From DASQYE01 sp035940775 (GTDB taxonomy: Bacteria > Acidobacteriota > Blastocatellia > Pyrinomonadales > Pyrinomonadaceae): DNA of 64,000 nucleotides. Below, piece after piece: positions 25,801 through 36,698 of the stretch (position 1 is its first letter; each line of letters begins with the position of its first letter). Location: positions 1 to 64,000 of the forward strand of contig DASZEN010000059.1 in the NCBI GenBank assembly GCA_035940775.1. The letters are read 5' to 3'. The position numbers were made by a program, and so were the translations under genes. The notes beneath the pieces were generated by a model. It did not search any database and was not told the DNA's origin. It was given only the letters and a program-made list of their open reading frames with translations.

Positions 25801-26226
25801 GATGCGCAGCACGGGCGCGGCATCCGTATCGAGTTTCTGGATGATGGGGTCTTCGGCCGTTTCGGGAAGGTCGCCGACGATCAGGTTGACTTTGTCGCGC
25901 ACCTCCTGGGCGGCGACATCGGCATTCTTCTCAAGCAGGAACGTGATGAAGACCTGCGAGACGCCTTCGACAGAGGTCGAGCGCAGCTCGTCTATACCGC
26001 TGATGGTATTGACCGCGCCCTCCACCTTGTCCGTAATCTCTGTCTCGACCTCCTGCGGCGACGCGCCCGGATTGGCGACCGTGACCGTCACGGTCGGCAG
26101 GTCGATCTTCGGAAACAGGTCAACGCCCAGCGACTTGAAGGAGAAGATGCCGACGACCGTCAAAGACAGGATCAACATCGTCGCGAAGACCGGACGGCGA
26201 ACACAAATTTCAGCAAGCTTTTGCAT
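22849..26226 (-). CDS. RND (HAE1-type) efflux pump permease
   Basis: 1125 aa inner-membrane proton antiporter of the AcrB/MexB group. Key features are the N-terminal VRRPVFATMLILSLTVVGIF helix, paired porter domains, the GIVIDDAIVVLENIYR helix with the proton-relay Asp pair, and the second TM set from about residue 915. It exports drugs or other small molecules with the adaptor and TolC-like channel. Between TM6 and TM7 there is an extra hydrophilic insert of roughly 90 residues (~495-585, rich in Glu, Ala and Pro), longer than the usual linker. Third gene of the TetR-adaptor-pump-channel operon, starting 142 nt after the adaptor. Confidence 0.92.
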   Translation of the reverse strand: MQKLAEICVRRPVFATMLILSLTVVGIFSFKSLGVDLFPKIDLPTVTVTVANPGASPQEVETEITDKVEGAVNTISGIDELRSTSVEGVSQVFITFLLEKNADVAAQEVRDKVNLIVGDLPETAEDPIIQKLDTDAAPVLRIAVSAPRSLREVTDVADKQIKERIESINGVGQVQIVGGREREVQVWVDPDKLRAYNVTVAEVAAAVRLQNLEVPGGRVDEGTRELTVRTLGRIPDPSSFNELVVANRGSYSVKISDIGYVEDGAEEQRTAARLNGQPAVTLIVSKQSGQNTVAVADAVKERLNEITPTLPKGFRAEVVGDQSIFIKASLEAIETHLIEGGILAALVVFIFLWSFRSTIIAALAIPTSIIATFGLMAAMGYTLNNITMLALTLMVGIVIDDAIVVLENIYRFVEEKGMPPFQAAIQGTREIGLAVMATTLSLLAVFIPVGFMKGIVGRFMSSFGFTSSFAIAVSLLVSFTLTPMLAARLIKREADPLPAGTGSEPSEAEAGTALADESRVTAGEGGPEKNIFDGSPASRGLPAREVVEPQTEEREEAAASPQDVPKAERTSKESRFYRPIDRTYTTMLTWSMRHRWVVVLLCVAVILSIVPLFMLVGKNFLPVDDQSQFEINVRTPEGYTLPATSALVEKIAADVRQLPGVTDTLVTIGGGQQEQVNNASIYVRLAPIKERSLTQDKLMVRARTEVLAKYLKQYPDQLRTSVQQVAAISGGGFRNADIQFVIGGPDLQQLTKYSEELLAKMKTIPDVVDADSTLINGKPELRVQIHREHAADLGVRVGDIAQTLNTLVAGQKVSTFNAGTDQYNVRVRATGEFRASVEGLKRMIVPSTKIGWVSLDNLVSVEEGAGPSAIDRLNRQRQVTLLANVRPGGSQAAVISRMTEFVKELNVDPAYKTGLAGRSKELGRAGYYFMLAFLLSFVFMYMVLAAQFESFIHPVTILLTLPLAIPFGILSLLVTGQTVNIFSGLGLLLLFGVVKKNAILQIDHTNELRARGMDRIDAIIQANRDRLRPILMTTIALVAGMMPLVVSTGPGAGTNRSIGVLVVGGQSLCLLLTLLAVPVFYSLFDDLARSHIFAWIGKGVTGSFDWARRKTATAAASLFSLINKQ

Positions 26227-26368
26227 AACCTATTCAACTCTGGATGCCGGATTTCAGAATGCGTTGGGGCGGGCTGATAGTGAAGCTCGTCGCCTTGATT
26301 TCAAATCCGCGATCTTGAATCCGTACGTTAATCCGCCATTCCGAAATGCGAAGCATTCCGCAATCTGC

Positions 26369-27634
26369 TTATTGTCTGACGGCCATGCCGTCGCTCAGTA
26401 GTTCGATATTGCTGGTTGCCACCTGCTCGTCGGCGGCCACATTGCCGCGAACCTCTACAAGGTCGCCTTCCCTCTGGCCGAGTTGGACGAGGCGCTGTTC
26501 GGCGCGCCCGTTCCTGATGACGAAAAGATGGCTCGAAGTGCCTTCGGTATGGACGGCGCGCGCGGGCACGAGCACCGCCGGGTCGGAGGCGGCCTGCTGG
26601 ATGCGCACGGTGGCGAACTGTCCGGGCTTCAGTGCGCCGTCGCCGTTCTCGACCTCGGCCTCGACGGTGAGCGTGCGCGAGGCCGCCGTGATGCCGGGCG
26701 AGACGCGCGCGATGCGGCCGCTGAAGGTGCGATCAGGATAGGCGGAGACGCTCACGGAGACGTTCTGGCCCACCTGTACGGCCGAGATCGCTTGTTCCGG
26801 AATGTCTATGCGCATACGCAGGGGGTTGGTGCGGACGATGGTCGCGACCTTCGAAGAGGTCGTGACGTATTCGCCCAAATCGGCCGGGCGCTCCGCCACG
26901 TAGCCGTTTATCGGAGCGGTGACGACGGCATCATTGATGGCCTTGCGTGCCTGCGCGATCTGCGTCTGGGCAGAGGTGACGGCGGCGCGCGCCGTCTGCA
27001 CGGCGGCGTAGTTCTGCCGCGCGGCCGTGCGCGCCGCTTCGTACTGCTGCTGCAACTGGTCGCGCTGCGCCTTCTGTTGATCGTAGGACGACCGCGAGAC
27101 ATCGCCGGATTCGATCAGGCGCTCGAAGCGGCGCAACTGTTTCTCGGCCAGCTCGAGGGCGACGCGCGCCGCGCCAACCTCGGCGACCTGTTCCGGGTCA
27201 AAGCTTTGTCCGGGACGCAAGCCGATGCGCGCTTCGGCCTGCCGGACGGCCGACTGTGCCTGCACGACCTGCGCCTGCGCCTGTTCGAGACGGATGCGCG
27301 CATCACGATCATCGAGGCGAACGAGCACCGCGCCGCGCTGGACGTAGCTGCCGAGGTCGACGCCCACAGCCACTACCTTGCCCGCCACGGCCGGGGCGAC
27401 ATCCGTCTGCTCATCGCCGGAGAGGCTGCCCGTCGCCTCGAAGAAGCGCGGCACCTGGCGCAGGATGGCCGGAGCCGTCGTCACGTCGACGACCGAAGGG
27501 GACGGCGACGATGCCGCCTCGGGCGTCGCCGTCTTATTCGATTGAGCCTTCGAGCCGCTGCACCCGAGCATGAGCAGGCTCGTCAAAGCGAGTACAGTAA
27601 TGAAAGATAAGAGCTTGATTTTACGCGGAGTCAT
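26369..27634 (-). CDS. RND periplasmic adaptor (HlyD/AcrA-like) lipoprotein
   Basis: 421 aa membrane-fusion protein. The lipobox LMLGC puts the lipidated Cys at residue 25. A lipoyl-like half (VAGKVVAVGVDLGSYVQRG), a long Gln/Ala coiled-coil hairpin (~115-235), the second lipoyl half (VTAPINGYVAERPADLGEYV), a beta-barrel and a membrane-proximal domain follow in order. It bridges the pump at 22849-26226 and the TolC-like channel. Its ATG overlaps the TetR stop by 4 nt, so regulator and adaptor are translationally coupled. Confidence 0.9.
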   Translation of the reverse strand: MTPRKIKLLSFITVLALTSLLMLGCSGSKAQSNKTATPEAASSPSPSVVDVTTAPAILRQVPRFFEATGSLSGDEQTDVAPAVAGKVVAVGVDLGSYVQRGAVLVRLDDRDARIRLEQAQAQVVQAQSAVRQAEARIGLRPGQSFDPEQVAEVGAARVALELAEKQLRRFERLIESGDVSRSSYDQQKAQRDQLQQQYEAARTAARQNYAAVQTARAAVTSAQTQIAQARKAINDAVVTAPINGYVAERPADLGEYVTTSSKVATIVRTNPLRMRIDIPEQAISAVQVGQNVSVSVSAYPDRTFSGRIARVSPGITAASRTLTVEAEVENGDGALKPGQFATVRIQQAASDPAVLVPARAVHTEGTSSHLFVIRNGRAEQRLVQLGQREGDLVEVRGNVAADEQVATSNIELLSDGMAVRQ

Positions 27635-28410
27635 TTTGCCTGTTTCTTCTTCGTCGAGGGTTTCTGAATGCCGCCCGCGCTATGATGGTGGCGGCGGCGG
27701 CGGCCCGCCTCTGTGCGCGACCCGTCACAACTATTACCGGCCGTTGCAATGCCCTTCAATAAGATTTCCGTGAACTCGTGCGCGGCCAACTCGTTCGAGA
27801 TGTCCAGAAGGCGGCGCTGCGTATCCCACAGATTGTTGTTCACCGAGTGATGAATAATCATGCCGAGGAAGGCGCGCACGACGATGCGCGGCTCCAATTC
27901 GCGCAGGGCCCCCTCGCGCTGGCGCTCCTCTATGTAGTCGCCCAGAAATTCATACATCTGGAGCACATTTCTTTCCCAGAACATCTTGCCCAGCTCGTGC
28001 CCCTCAAGGGCCGCGTGCATCAACAGGCGCAGGAACTCCATATCGTTCTCGTGGTGCTGTAAGACCGTGCGGGCGAGCGCCTCGAAGACTGCGCGGTCGT
28101 CGCGGCGTCCGACTGCCTCGGCCACCTCTTCATCCTCGCACAGATTGGCGCTCACGCCCGCGCACGCCTTGTGATCCAGAATGGCCGTGTACAGCTCTTC
28201 CTTGGTGGCGAAATGGCGAAAGACCATCGCCTCCGATACGCCCGCCGCCTGAGCTATCTCTCGGGTCGTCGTGCCGCGAAAGCCCTTCTTGGCGAAGAGG
28301 TGGATGGCGACGAGCAGGATTTGCAGGCGCCTATCTTCTCCGGCCATGCGCGACGGCGCGATGGTTGCCGGTATTAAGCTGCGGTCGGAAGTCACAGGTT
28401 GTTTGCTCAC
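27631..28410 (-). CDS. TetR-family regulator of the efflux operon
   Basis: 259 aa from GTG at 28410, chosen because AAAGGA lies 8 nt upstream; a GTG at 28449 would sit inside the palindromic site and is less likely. The TetR DNA-binding domain (~22-75) contains TREIAQAAGVSEAMVFRHF. The C-terminal part is the variable ligand-binding domain and ends in a basic tail. It heads the operon and the palindrome at 28440-28455 is its likely operator, so autorepression relieved by a pump substrate is the simplest model. Confidence 0.87.
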   Translation of the reverse strand: MSKQPVTSDRSLIPATIAPSRMAGEDRRLQILLVAIHLFAKKGFRGTTTREIAQAAGVSEAMVFRHFATKEELYTAILDHKACAGVSANLCEDEEVAEAVGRRDDRAVFEALARTVLQHHENDMEFLRLLMHAALEGHELGKMFWERNVLQMYEFLGDYIEERQREGALRELEPRIVVRAFLGMIIHHSVNNNLWDTQRRLLDISNELAAHEFTEILLKGIATAGNSCDGSRTEAGRRRRHHHSAGGIQKPSTKKKQAK

Positions 28411-28439
28411 ATGTTGATCCTTTGCGGCGGCCGTTTTGA

Positions 28440-28455
28440 AAGTAAGCACTTACTT
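28440..28455. promoter_or_regulatory. Palindromic operator candidate for the TetR regulator
   Basis: AAGTAAGCACTTACTT: two 7-bp arms around CA, 30 nt upstream of the tetR GTG. The size and symmetry suit a TetR dimer, and the same half-site (ACTTACTTAC) continues one step further on the right. Confidence 0.65.
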
Positions 28456-28754
28456 ACCATCTCCGATGAACGATGTCAAGGAGCACGGGGTTCCATCGAA
28501 ATAGTAGTTCTCGCCTGTACTGTTCCCGACCTTTGCGCTATCTTAGCGCGTATCTTTTCGCAACAAGATTAAGGCGTCGCGGCGCGCGTGATGGCGGGCG
28601 CGGGCGCATTCAGGGTTCGTTTACTCGCGGCGCGGGCGTCCGTTAGCGGCGTCGGCACGTCGTTTGCTCATTTGCAACCGGTGCGGAGAATTTAATCGAG
28701 ACTCCTCGCACGCTCATACGGCACAGATAACTTAACTATTAAGGAGAATAAGAG
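28456..28754. other. Intergenic region between tetR and the DUF883-like gene
   Basis: About 300 bp between divergent genes. It should hold the promoters of both, but no clear -35/-10 pair could be picked. AAGGAG just before 28755 is a strong ribosome binding site. No open frame of interest. Confidence 0.5.
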
Positions 28755-29273
28755 ATGTCACAGAACAATCCTACAGGCGGATCACCAACTGGCAGAGGGC
28801 CGGGTTCATCGACGGCGACGGGCGGCAGCGGGGGCAAGGGTGCGACCGATACGGGCGCGACCGGAACCGGAACCGCGAGCGCGTCGGGCACGGGTGCGAG
28901 CGGCGGCAGCGGATCATCAACCGGCACAACCGGCGGCGGCGGCAGCAGCAGCCAGGGCTTGAGCACGACGGGCGGCGGCAGCAGCAGCAGCGGCGGCGGT
29001 CAGGGAACAGGCACGGGCGCGGCGACGGGGCTCGCGGCGACCGCACAGGAGTACGGCAAGAAGGTTGCTGACGCGGCGACGACGGCCAAGGATTACGTGT
29101 CGGACAAGATGACGCCGGTCGTTGATAAGATCAAAGACCTACAGAACACGGATGTCAGAGAGGTCGCCAACCAGGCCAAGGATTACGCGCGACAGAATCC
29201 GGGCCAGGCGATTTTGATCTCGGCAGCCGCCGGTCTCGTCCTCGGTCTCTTGATTCGCGGTAGCCGAAGATAG
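28755..29273 (+). CDS. DUF883/ElaB-YqjD-like protein with Gly/Ser/Thr-rich N-terminus
   Basis: 172 aa. The first ~90 residues are almost entirely Gly, Ser, Thr and Ala and must be disordered. The rest is an amphipathic helix (ATAQEYGKKVADAATTAKDY, then VREVANQAKDYARQNPGQA) ending in one TM segment (ILISAAAGLVLGLLIRGSRR), the arrangement of DUF883 proteins. Enteric relatives sit in the inner membrane and bind ribosomes in stationary phase; whether that holds here is unknown. First of three membrane-stress-type genes on this strand. Confidence 0.7.
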   Translation: MSQNNPTGGSPTGRGPGSSTATGGSGGKGATDTGATGTGTASASGTGASGGSGSSTGTTGGGGSSSQGLSTTGGGSSSSGGGQGTGTGAATGLAATAQEYGKKVADAATTAKDYVSDKMTPVVDKIKDLQNTDVREVANQAKDYARQNPGQAILISAAAGLVLGLLIRGSRR

Positions 29274-29305
29274 AAAAGCTAGGGAGGAACGAAGGGCGGC
29301 AGCGA

Positions 29306-29403
29306 TAAGGGATGAGGGATGAATGATTGAGTGATAGCGTCAATTGACTTGAATACTCAACCCTTTCACCCTTCATCCCTCCGCCCTCATCCCTCATCTC
29401 TTA
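29306..29403. repeat. Long imperfect inverted repeat (GGGATGAGGGATGA type)
   Basis: The 17-nt arm at 29306-29322 and the arm at 29387-29403 are complementary except for one base. Inside them, shorter AGGGATGAA/TTCATCCCT copies also pair. It lies in the 151-bp gap between the DUF883-like and holin-X-like genes and would form a long RNA hairpin in their shared transcript. Confidence 0.6.
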
Positions 29404-29424
29404 TACAGATGGGAGGGTCGAGCG

Positions 29425-29871
29425 ATGGCCGATTTGGAAAGAAGTACGGCTGCTGCGCCCGCCCCGACGACGCAAACAGACCTTGAGAGTCTGCCTGCGT
29501 TATTCGGGCGTTTGGGCGACGATGTGATGACGCTTCTGGATACGAAGCTCAGTCTATTGAAGGTTGAAGTCAAGGAGGATGCCGACGCTTATGTGCGCGG
29601 CGGCGTGATGATCGGTGTCGGCGGCATTGTCGCGGCCATCGGTTTCGCGCTCGTCAATATCGCGCTCGCGTTCTTTGTCGCCACCCTGCTTCCCTATGCT
29701 CCGCCGGTTAATTACGCGCTCGGCTTTCTCATCACGGGCGCGCTCTATCTAATCATCGGCGGCATCATCGTCATGATGATGAAGAACCGTCTGGCGAAGC
29801 GCGACATGGTGCCCAACAGGAGCGTCGACGAACTCAGAAAGGACAAGCAATGGCTGAAGAAAGAAATTTAG
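29425..29871 (+). CDS. Holin-X/YqjE-like membrane protein
   Basis: 148 aa. The LFGRLGDDVMTLLDTKLSLL helix precedes two TM segments (~57-85 and ~95-118) and a basic C-terminal tail, matching the putative holin superfamily X (YqjE-like). Despite the name, most chromosomal members are not phage lysis proteins; they accompany DUF883 and DUF3618 genes and are linked to envelope stress. The 3' end overlaps the next gene by 22 nt. Confidence 0.75.
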   Translation: MADLERSTAAAPAPTTQTDLESLPALFGRLGDDVMTLLDTKLSLLKVEVKEDADAYVRGGVMIGVGGIVAAIGFALVNIALAFFVATLLPYAPPVNYALGFLITGALYLIIGGIIVMMMKNRLAKRDMVPNRSVDELRKDKQWLKKEI

Positions 29872-30782
29872 CGACGGTGCGCGCGACCGATTCCCCGGAC
29901 GGCGATGATGCCAGCAAAGAAGAGCTTCAGCGCCGTATGGAGGAAGCGCGCGAATCTATCACACAAACAGTAGCGGAGATTAAAGACACAGTGGCAAATC
30001 AATATCAGGCGGTGAGAGAGACAGTGACCGAGGCGCTCGACTGGCGTGAGCAGTTCCGCAAACGCCCCATGGCCTTCAGCATCGGCGCGCTATCCATTGG
30101 CTTCTGCGTCGGCTACAGCCTCGCCGGGGCCTTAAAGGGCGACGGTCGCGGCTATGAGGTTTACGAGGAAGACGAAGAGTCGGGCACCACAGCGGCGGGC
30201 GCGCCCGCCACTTACTATCGCGGCGAGGAGAGAAGCCGTCGCAAGTCAGCCCCTCCATCCTACGCGGCGCAGGCCATTACGGGCGGCTCCTACGGCTCAT
30301 CCGACTACGATACGCCCTCTTCGACGCCCGGCGTGCGGCCGAGCGATTACAGTCCTTCCGCATACAGCAGCAGCAGCGTGGCCGCAACAGGCGGCGGCGA
30401 TGAGGCGCAGCAGGAGGCGGAGGGGCCGGGCCTGATCGAGCGGTTCAAGAGCACCAAAGCTTACGACCGGCTCGAAGAAGAGGTCTCGGCTCTCGGCGAC
30501 CGCTTCATCAACGAGCTGTCGAAGACGGCCCAGACGGTCGTCCTGCCAGCGCTTTTCGGCAAAGTCAAAGAGCTGTTCGGCTTTGATCTTTCCGGCAAGG
30601 AAAGCGGGGGACGCACAACTCAGCAACCCACGGGCGGCGCGACGGCAACGGCGGGCGGCGCGGGCGACCAGCAGACTACAACATCTTCTTCGGCGGGCGG
30701 CGGGTCATCCTACGCGACGAGCGAGAATCGCGGGTACGGGGCGGCTGCGGCGGGCGGAGATTACAGGCGCGGCTCGGATTAA
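29850..30782 (+). CDS. DUF3618 domain protein with long disordered tail
   Basis: 310 aa. Residues ~22-60 are the DUF3618 helix (EELQRRMEEARESITQTVAE), followed by one TM segment (FSIGALSIGFCVGYSLAGAL). A Gly/Ser/Tyr-rich region, a second helical block (~190-250) and a Gly/Ala/Thr-rich tail follow. Third gene of the DUF883-like/holin-X/DUF3618 set; the three probably act together in the cytoplasmic membrane. A strong hairpin at 30921-30955 follows. Confidence 0.72.
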   Translation: MAEERNLATVRATDSPDGDDASKEELQRRMEEARESITQTVAEIKDTVANQYQAVRETVTEALDWREQFRKRPMAFSIGALSIGFCVGYSLAGALKGDGRGYEVYEEDEESGTTAAGAPATYYRGEERSRRKSAPPSYAAQAITGGSYGSSDYDTPSSTPGVRPSDYSPSAYSSSSVAATGGGDEAQQEAEGPGLIERFKSTKAYDRLEEEVSALGDRFINELSKTAQTVVLPALFGKVKELFGFDLSGKESGGRTTQQPTGGATATAGGAGDQQTTTSSSAGGGSSYATSENRGYGAAAAGGDYRRGSD

Positions 30783-31120
30783 GAGGCAGAGGACGGAGCG
30801 CGGCGCGGGCACTTGGCGGGCGCGGCGACGGCGCTGGTCGCAGCGCGCCTCCGGGTTATTGCAGTGCGCCTCTCTGTGCTATTTTCGCCGTAACGCTCTC
30901 GGGGCGTGAAACGTCAAAGCTAAGGGCGAGCTTCTACCTGCGAAGCTCGCCCTTAATGATATGTCAGCGACGCGCGCGCGGGAGAGAGACACAAAAGAGA
31001 GAGGCGCAGGCGTTGATAGTGGTGGCCCGGCGACGCGTCCGGGATTAGTGAGCGGTGATTCTAAAATGTGTGCAGTGGGTCGGGAGATTTACGCCGCTCG
31101 CTGCGGGGCTACGGTTGGCT
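30783..31120. other. Intergenic region after the membrane-stress operon
   Basis: 338 bp with the hairpin at 30921-30955 as the only clear feature. Short open frames cross it but show no ribosome binding site or domain. Confidence 0.5.
30921..30955 (+). terminator. 14-bp perfect hairpin after the DUF3618 gene
   Basis: TAAGGGCGAGCTTC (30921-30934) pairs fully with GAAGCTCGCCCTTA (30942-30955) around a 7-nt loop. There is no T-run; the position suggests termination or mRNA 3'-end protection for the operon. Confidence 0.6.
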
Positions 31121-32044
31121 ATGTCCTCGCATCCGGCAGTCATCATCAATGCGACCTCGGGCGCGAACGCGAAGGAGAGCGAGCGTGATCGCCTCGCCGA
31201 CATCTTCGCGGCGCGCGGTCTGAGGGCGAGCATCACGCTGGCTCAAAGCGGCGCTGATATAGTAGAGCTTGCGCGGCGCGCCGTGCGCGAGGATTGTAAT
31301 CCGATTGTGGCCGGTGGCGGCGATGGGACGATCAACGCCGTCGCCTCGGCGCTGGTCGGAACCCGGAAATTGCTCGGGGTGCTCCCGCTCGGCACGCTCA
31401 ACCACTTCGCCAAAGATTTAAAGATTCCGCTCGACCTTGAGGGCGCGGCCACCAACATCCTCGAAGGGCACGCGGCGCGCGTCGATGTCGGCGAAGTCAA
31501 CGGTCGCATCTTTCTCAACAATTCGAGTCTGGGGCTGTACCCGACCATCGTTCGCCATCGTGAAAAGCAGCAGGAGCGACTGGGGCGCGGCAAGTGGCCC
31601 GCCTTCTTCTGGGCGGCGATCACGGTGCTGCGCCGTTACCCTTTCCTGACCGTACGTCTGAGCACCGACAAGGAAGAGATGGTCAGGCGAACGCCCTTCA
31701 TCTTCGTCGGCAATAACGAATACGAGATGGAGAGCTTCAATGTCGGCGCGCGCTCCTGTCTCGACGCCGGGCAGCTCAGTTTGTACACGGCGCACCGGAC
31801 GGGCCGCCTCGGCCTGCTGCGCTTCGCCGTGCGCGCGCTCTTCGGCGGATTGCGCGACGAGAAGGATTTCGACGCGCTCTGTACCAGCGAGGTGTGGATC
31901 GAGACGCGGCGCAGGCGGCTCAGGGTCGCCACCGATGGCGAGGTCACGATCATGACGACGCCGCTCCACTACCGCGTGTTGCCGGGCGCGCTCAGCGTGC
32001 TCGTCCCGCGCCCCCTCGCGGAAGACGGAAAGGGGAAGGAGTAA
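31121..32044 (+). CDS. Diacylglycerol kinase-family lipid kinase
   Basis: 307 aa from ATG 31121 (a GTG- or ATG-initiated form up to 22 residues longer is possible; ribosome binding sites are weak). The ATP-binding GGGDGT is at residues 65-70, followed by LGVLPLGTLNHFAKDLKIP and NNSSLGLYP, the DAGK catalytic pattern; the C-terminal half includes FIFVGNNEYE. Bacterial members phosphorylate diacylglycerol, sphingoid bases or related lipids; the substrate here is unknown. Its stop is 8 nt before the metallophosphoesterase gene, so the two are cotranscribed. Confidence 0.83.
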   Translation: MSSHPAVIINATSGANAKESERDRLADIFAARGLRASITLAQSGADIVELARRAVREDCNPIVAGGGDGTINAVASALVGTRKLLGVLPLGTLNHFAKDLKIPLDLEGAATNILEGHAARVDVGEVNGRIFLNNSSLGLYPTIVRHREKQQERLGRGKWPAFFWAAITVLRRYPFLTVRLSTDKEEMVRRTPFIFVGNNEYEMESFNVGARSCLDAGQLSLYTAHRTGRLGLLRFAVRALFGGLRDEKDFDALCTSEVWIETRRRRLRVATDGEVTIMTTPLHYRVLPGALSVLVPRPLAEDGKGKE

Positions 32045-32052
32045 CAAAAACC

Positions 32053-32928
32053 ATGCGTAAGCTCGTACACCTCTCCGACCTGCACTTCGGTCGCGTCGAT
32101 TACTCGCTGATAGAGCCCATCGTCTCGACCATCGCCGACATCAAGCCGGACGTGACGGTGGTCTCGGGCGATCTGACGCAGCGCGCCCGAAGCCACCAGT
32201 TCAAGGAAGCGCGACGGTTTCTGGATCGCCTGCCCTCGCCTCAGATCATCGTGCCGGGCAATCATGACGTGCCGCTCCACAACGTCTTTGCACGTTTCCT
32301 GCAACCGCTCGACAAGTACAGGCGCTACATCACGGACGACCTGGAGCCGTTCTATGCCGATGAGGAGGTCGCAATCCTGGGCATCAATACGGCGCGCTCC
32401 CTGACGATTAAGGACGGTCGCATCAACGAGGGGCAGGTCTCCAAAATACGCGAGCGGCTGTGTCCCTACGCGGACGAGGTGACGAAGATCATCGTCACGC
32501 ATCACCCCTTCGATCTGCCCGAAGGGCACAAGGAAAGGGAGTTGGTCAATCGCGCCGAGATGGCTATGGAGGCGCTGGCGAACTGCGGCGCTGACGTGCT
32601 GCTGGCGGGCCACCTGCACGTCAGCCACACGGGTCACAGCTCGGCCCGCTACAAGATCGCGGGCCACAATGCGCTCGTCGTCTCGGCGGGGACGGCCACC
32701 TCGACGCGCGGTCGGGGCGAGGTCAATTCCTTCAACCTGCTGCGCGTCAAGCACCCGTTCATCAACGTCGAGCGCCTCTCCTGGCAGGCAGACCAAAACC
32801 GTTTCGCGCCCTCGTCCACAGAGCATTTCCGTCATACGCCCGACGGATGGCAGCGCGTGCCGGATGAGATGGCTGCCGACATAGCCTATACAGACCAGGC
32901 GGCCGACGCTTTGCAGAACAATGACTGA
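32053..32928 (+). CDS. Calcineurin-like metallophosphoesterase
   Basis: 291 aa, with all metal-site motifs: Asp9-x-His11 (HLSDLHFG), Asp40 (SGDLTQRA), Asn70-His71-Asp72 (GNHDVP), TKIIVTHHPF and GHLHVSHTGH. It resembles the 3',5'-cyclic nucleotide phosphodiesterase-like (CpdA/Icc) branch, but the substrate is not certain. No signal peptide. It follows the lipid kinase gene with an 8-nt gap and ends at a clear intrinsic terminator. Confidence 0.83.
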   Translation: MRKLVHLSDLHFGRVDYSLIEPIVSTIADIKPDVTVVSGDLTQRARSHQFKEARRFLDRLPSPQIIVPGNHDVPLHNVFARFLQPLDKYRRYITDDLEPFYADEEVAILGINTARSLTIKDGRINEGQVSKIRERLCPYADEVTKIIVTHHPFDLPEGHKERELVNRAEMAMEALANCGADVLLAGHLHVSHTGHSSARYKIAGHNALVVSAGTATSTRGRGEVNSFNLLRVKHPFINVERLSWQADQNRFAPSSTEHFRHTPDGWQRVPDEMAADIAYTDQAADALQNND

Positions 32929-32966
32929 ACCCGCCGCCTCTTCACGGTGCGGCCGTTGACAAGTTA

Positions 32967-33018
32967 AAAGGGAAGACGAGAGAGCCGATCTCCTGTCTTC
33001 CCTTTCACTTTTTCACTT
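32967..33018 (+). terminator. Intrinsic terminator
   Basis: AAAGGGAAGAC (32967-32977) pairs with GTCTTCCCTTT (32995-33005), 11 bp, followed by a T-rich stretch (CACTTTTTCACTTTTTACTT). It ends the kinase/phosphoesterase transcript and may also serve the convergent topA. Confidence 0.8.
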
Positions 33019-33030
33019 TTTACTTTTCCG

Positions 33031-35613
<2,583 letters not shown>

Positions 35614-36015
35614 TACCTTTTCTTTCTCTACAATATTTAACGATCAGCATCGCAGCGAATGGGCGGCGGTTTCGGTTGCCGGAGCCCTGCTCTCATCCGT
35701 GCTGCTCGCTGATCGTCGCTTATTAAATGACTACTATAAACTACTGCTTAGATGCAACTGCGGCCCCATCCGCTTGCCGCCCCGAGCCCGTTTTCAGCCC
35801 GTATTTACTGCTTTTTCAGGCTTTTCCGGCGAAGCCTTCGAGTGCCCCGTCGGGCATTTACAGGCCCCGTCAAAGCGCTCGTCAACCCCCTCAGCCTAAG
35901 CTCGCCCGAGTTGCGCGAGCGCCCCAATATGCGCCTGATCGTCCGTGGAAAGCAACCTCGCAGAGAGCATGCCCGCTTCCGAAGTCGTCCGCGACCCACG
36001 TCAAAGTATTCCCTG
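35614..36015. other. Intergenic region upstream of topA
   Basis: 402 bp between two minus-strand genes. It must hold the topA promoter. A loose inverted pair (CGATCAGC near 35640, GCTGATCG near 35710) is visible, but I see no gene and no clear promoter boxes. Confidence 0.5.
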
Positions 36016-36459
36016 CTACTCATTAAGATTATCAAGCGATACGAATTTCCAGCCCGTCCGTGTACGCTCGAACTGATAAATGACGACCTCGTTGCCCGCG
36101 CTGTCGGGACAGGCGACGGTGAAGCGCTTCGGATTTTCCGCGTCCATCTCCGGCCCCTTGCTGGCGAAACACTGCGCCGCATTGCTCTGCTCGTTGAACA
36201 CTTCCCGGTAGCGGCGCAGGAATTGAGATTTATTCCTGATGCTGGCGACGCCATAAGACATTCCGATAGGGAACTTCGACAGTGAAGCGACCTCAGTCTT
36301 ATTACCGCTCGTGACGGCGGCTTTGAACTTCTGCCAGAAGACCCTGACCGCCTCATCTCCCTGTATGGCAAAGCCCGGCATGGACGCGGGGGCTGCTTCT
36401 GCTGCTGCTGCTCCGCTCAACAACCCGAACAACAAATAAAGGATGATTGTTTTCTTCAT
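36016..36459 (-). CDS. Secreted small hypothetical protein
   Basis: 147 aa with a signal peptide (~1-22). The mature part begins with a helix (DEAVRVFWQKFKAAVTSGNK), then FPIGMSYGV and a strand-rich end (GNEVVIYQFERTRTGWKFVS). This is the general plan of an NTF2-like fold, but no family can be named. Two Cys (in AAQCFAS and TVACPDS) could form a disulfide after export. Single gene; GGAGGAGAG precedes the ATG. Confidence 0.65.
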   Translation of the reverse strand: MKKTIILYLLFGLLSGAAAAEAAPASMPGFAIQGDEAVRVFWQKFKAAVTSGNKTEVASLSKFPIGMSYGVASIRNKSQFLRRYREVFNEQSNAAQCFASKGPEMDAENPKRFTVACPDSAGNEVVIYQFERTRTGWKFVSLDNLNE

Positions 36460-36698
36460 CTCTCCTCCTGGTGATGATCCCGTTTGACGGCGCTTATTCT
36501 TCCCGCGTCTCGATTTTTTTGCAATAGTTTTACATCAACGCCGCACAGGCGTCGCTATAATGAGCGCCTGCACGAACGAGCGTTGAGAGCGCAGGGGGGG
36601 TTCGCACTCGGTATTCCAGAGGCTTTTCTGAGGCCATCTACGGCAAAGAAAACGAAAGCTGTCAGCCGCTTGCAGCCGATCTTAAGGAGATTCCGTAT

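Noticed and set aside
28411..28449. Longer TetR start at GTG 28449
   Set aside because: It falls inside the palindrome and lacks a ribosome binding site; GTG 28410 has AAAGGA.
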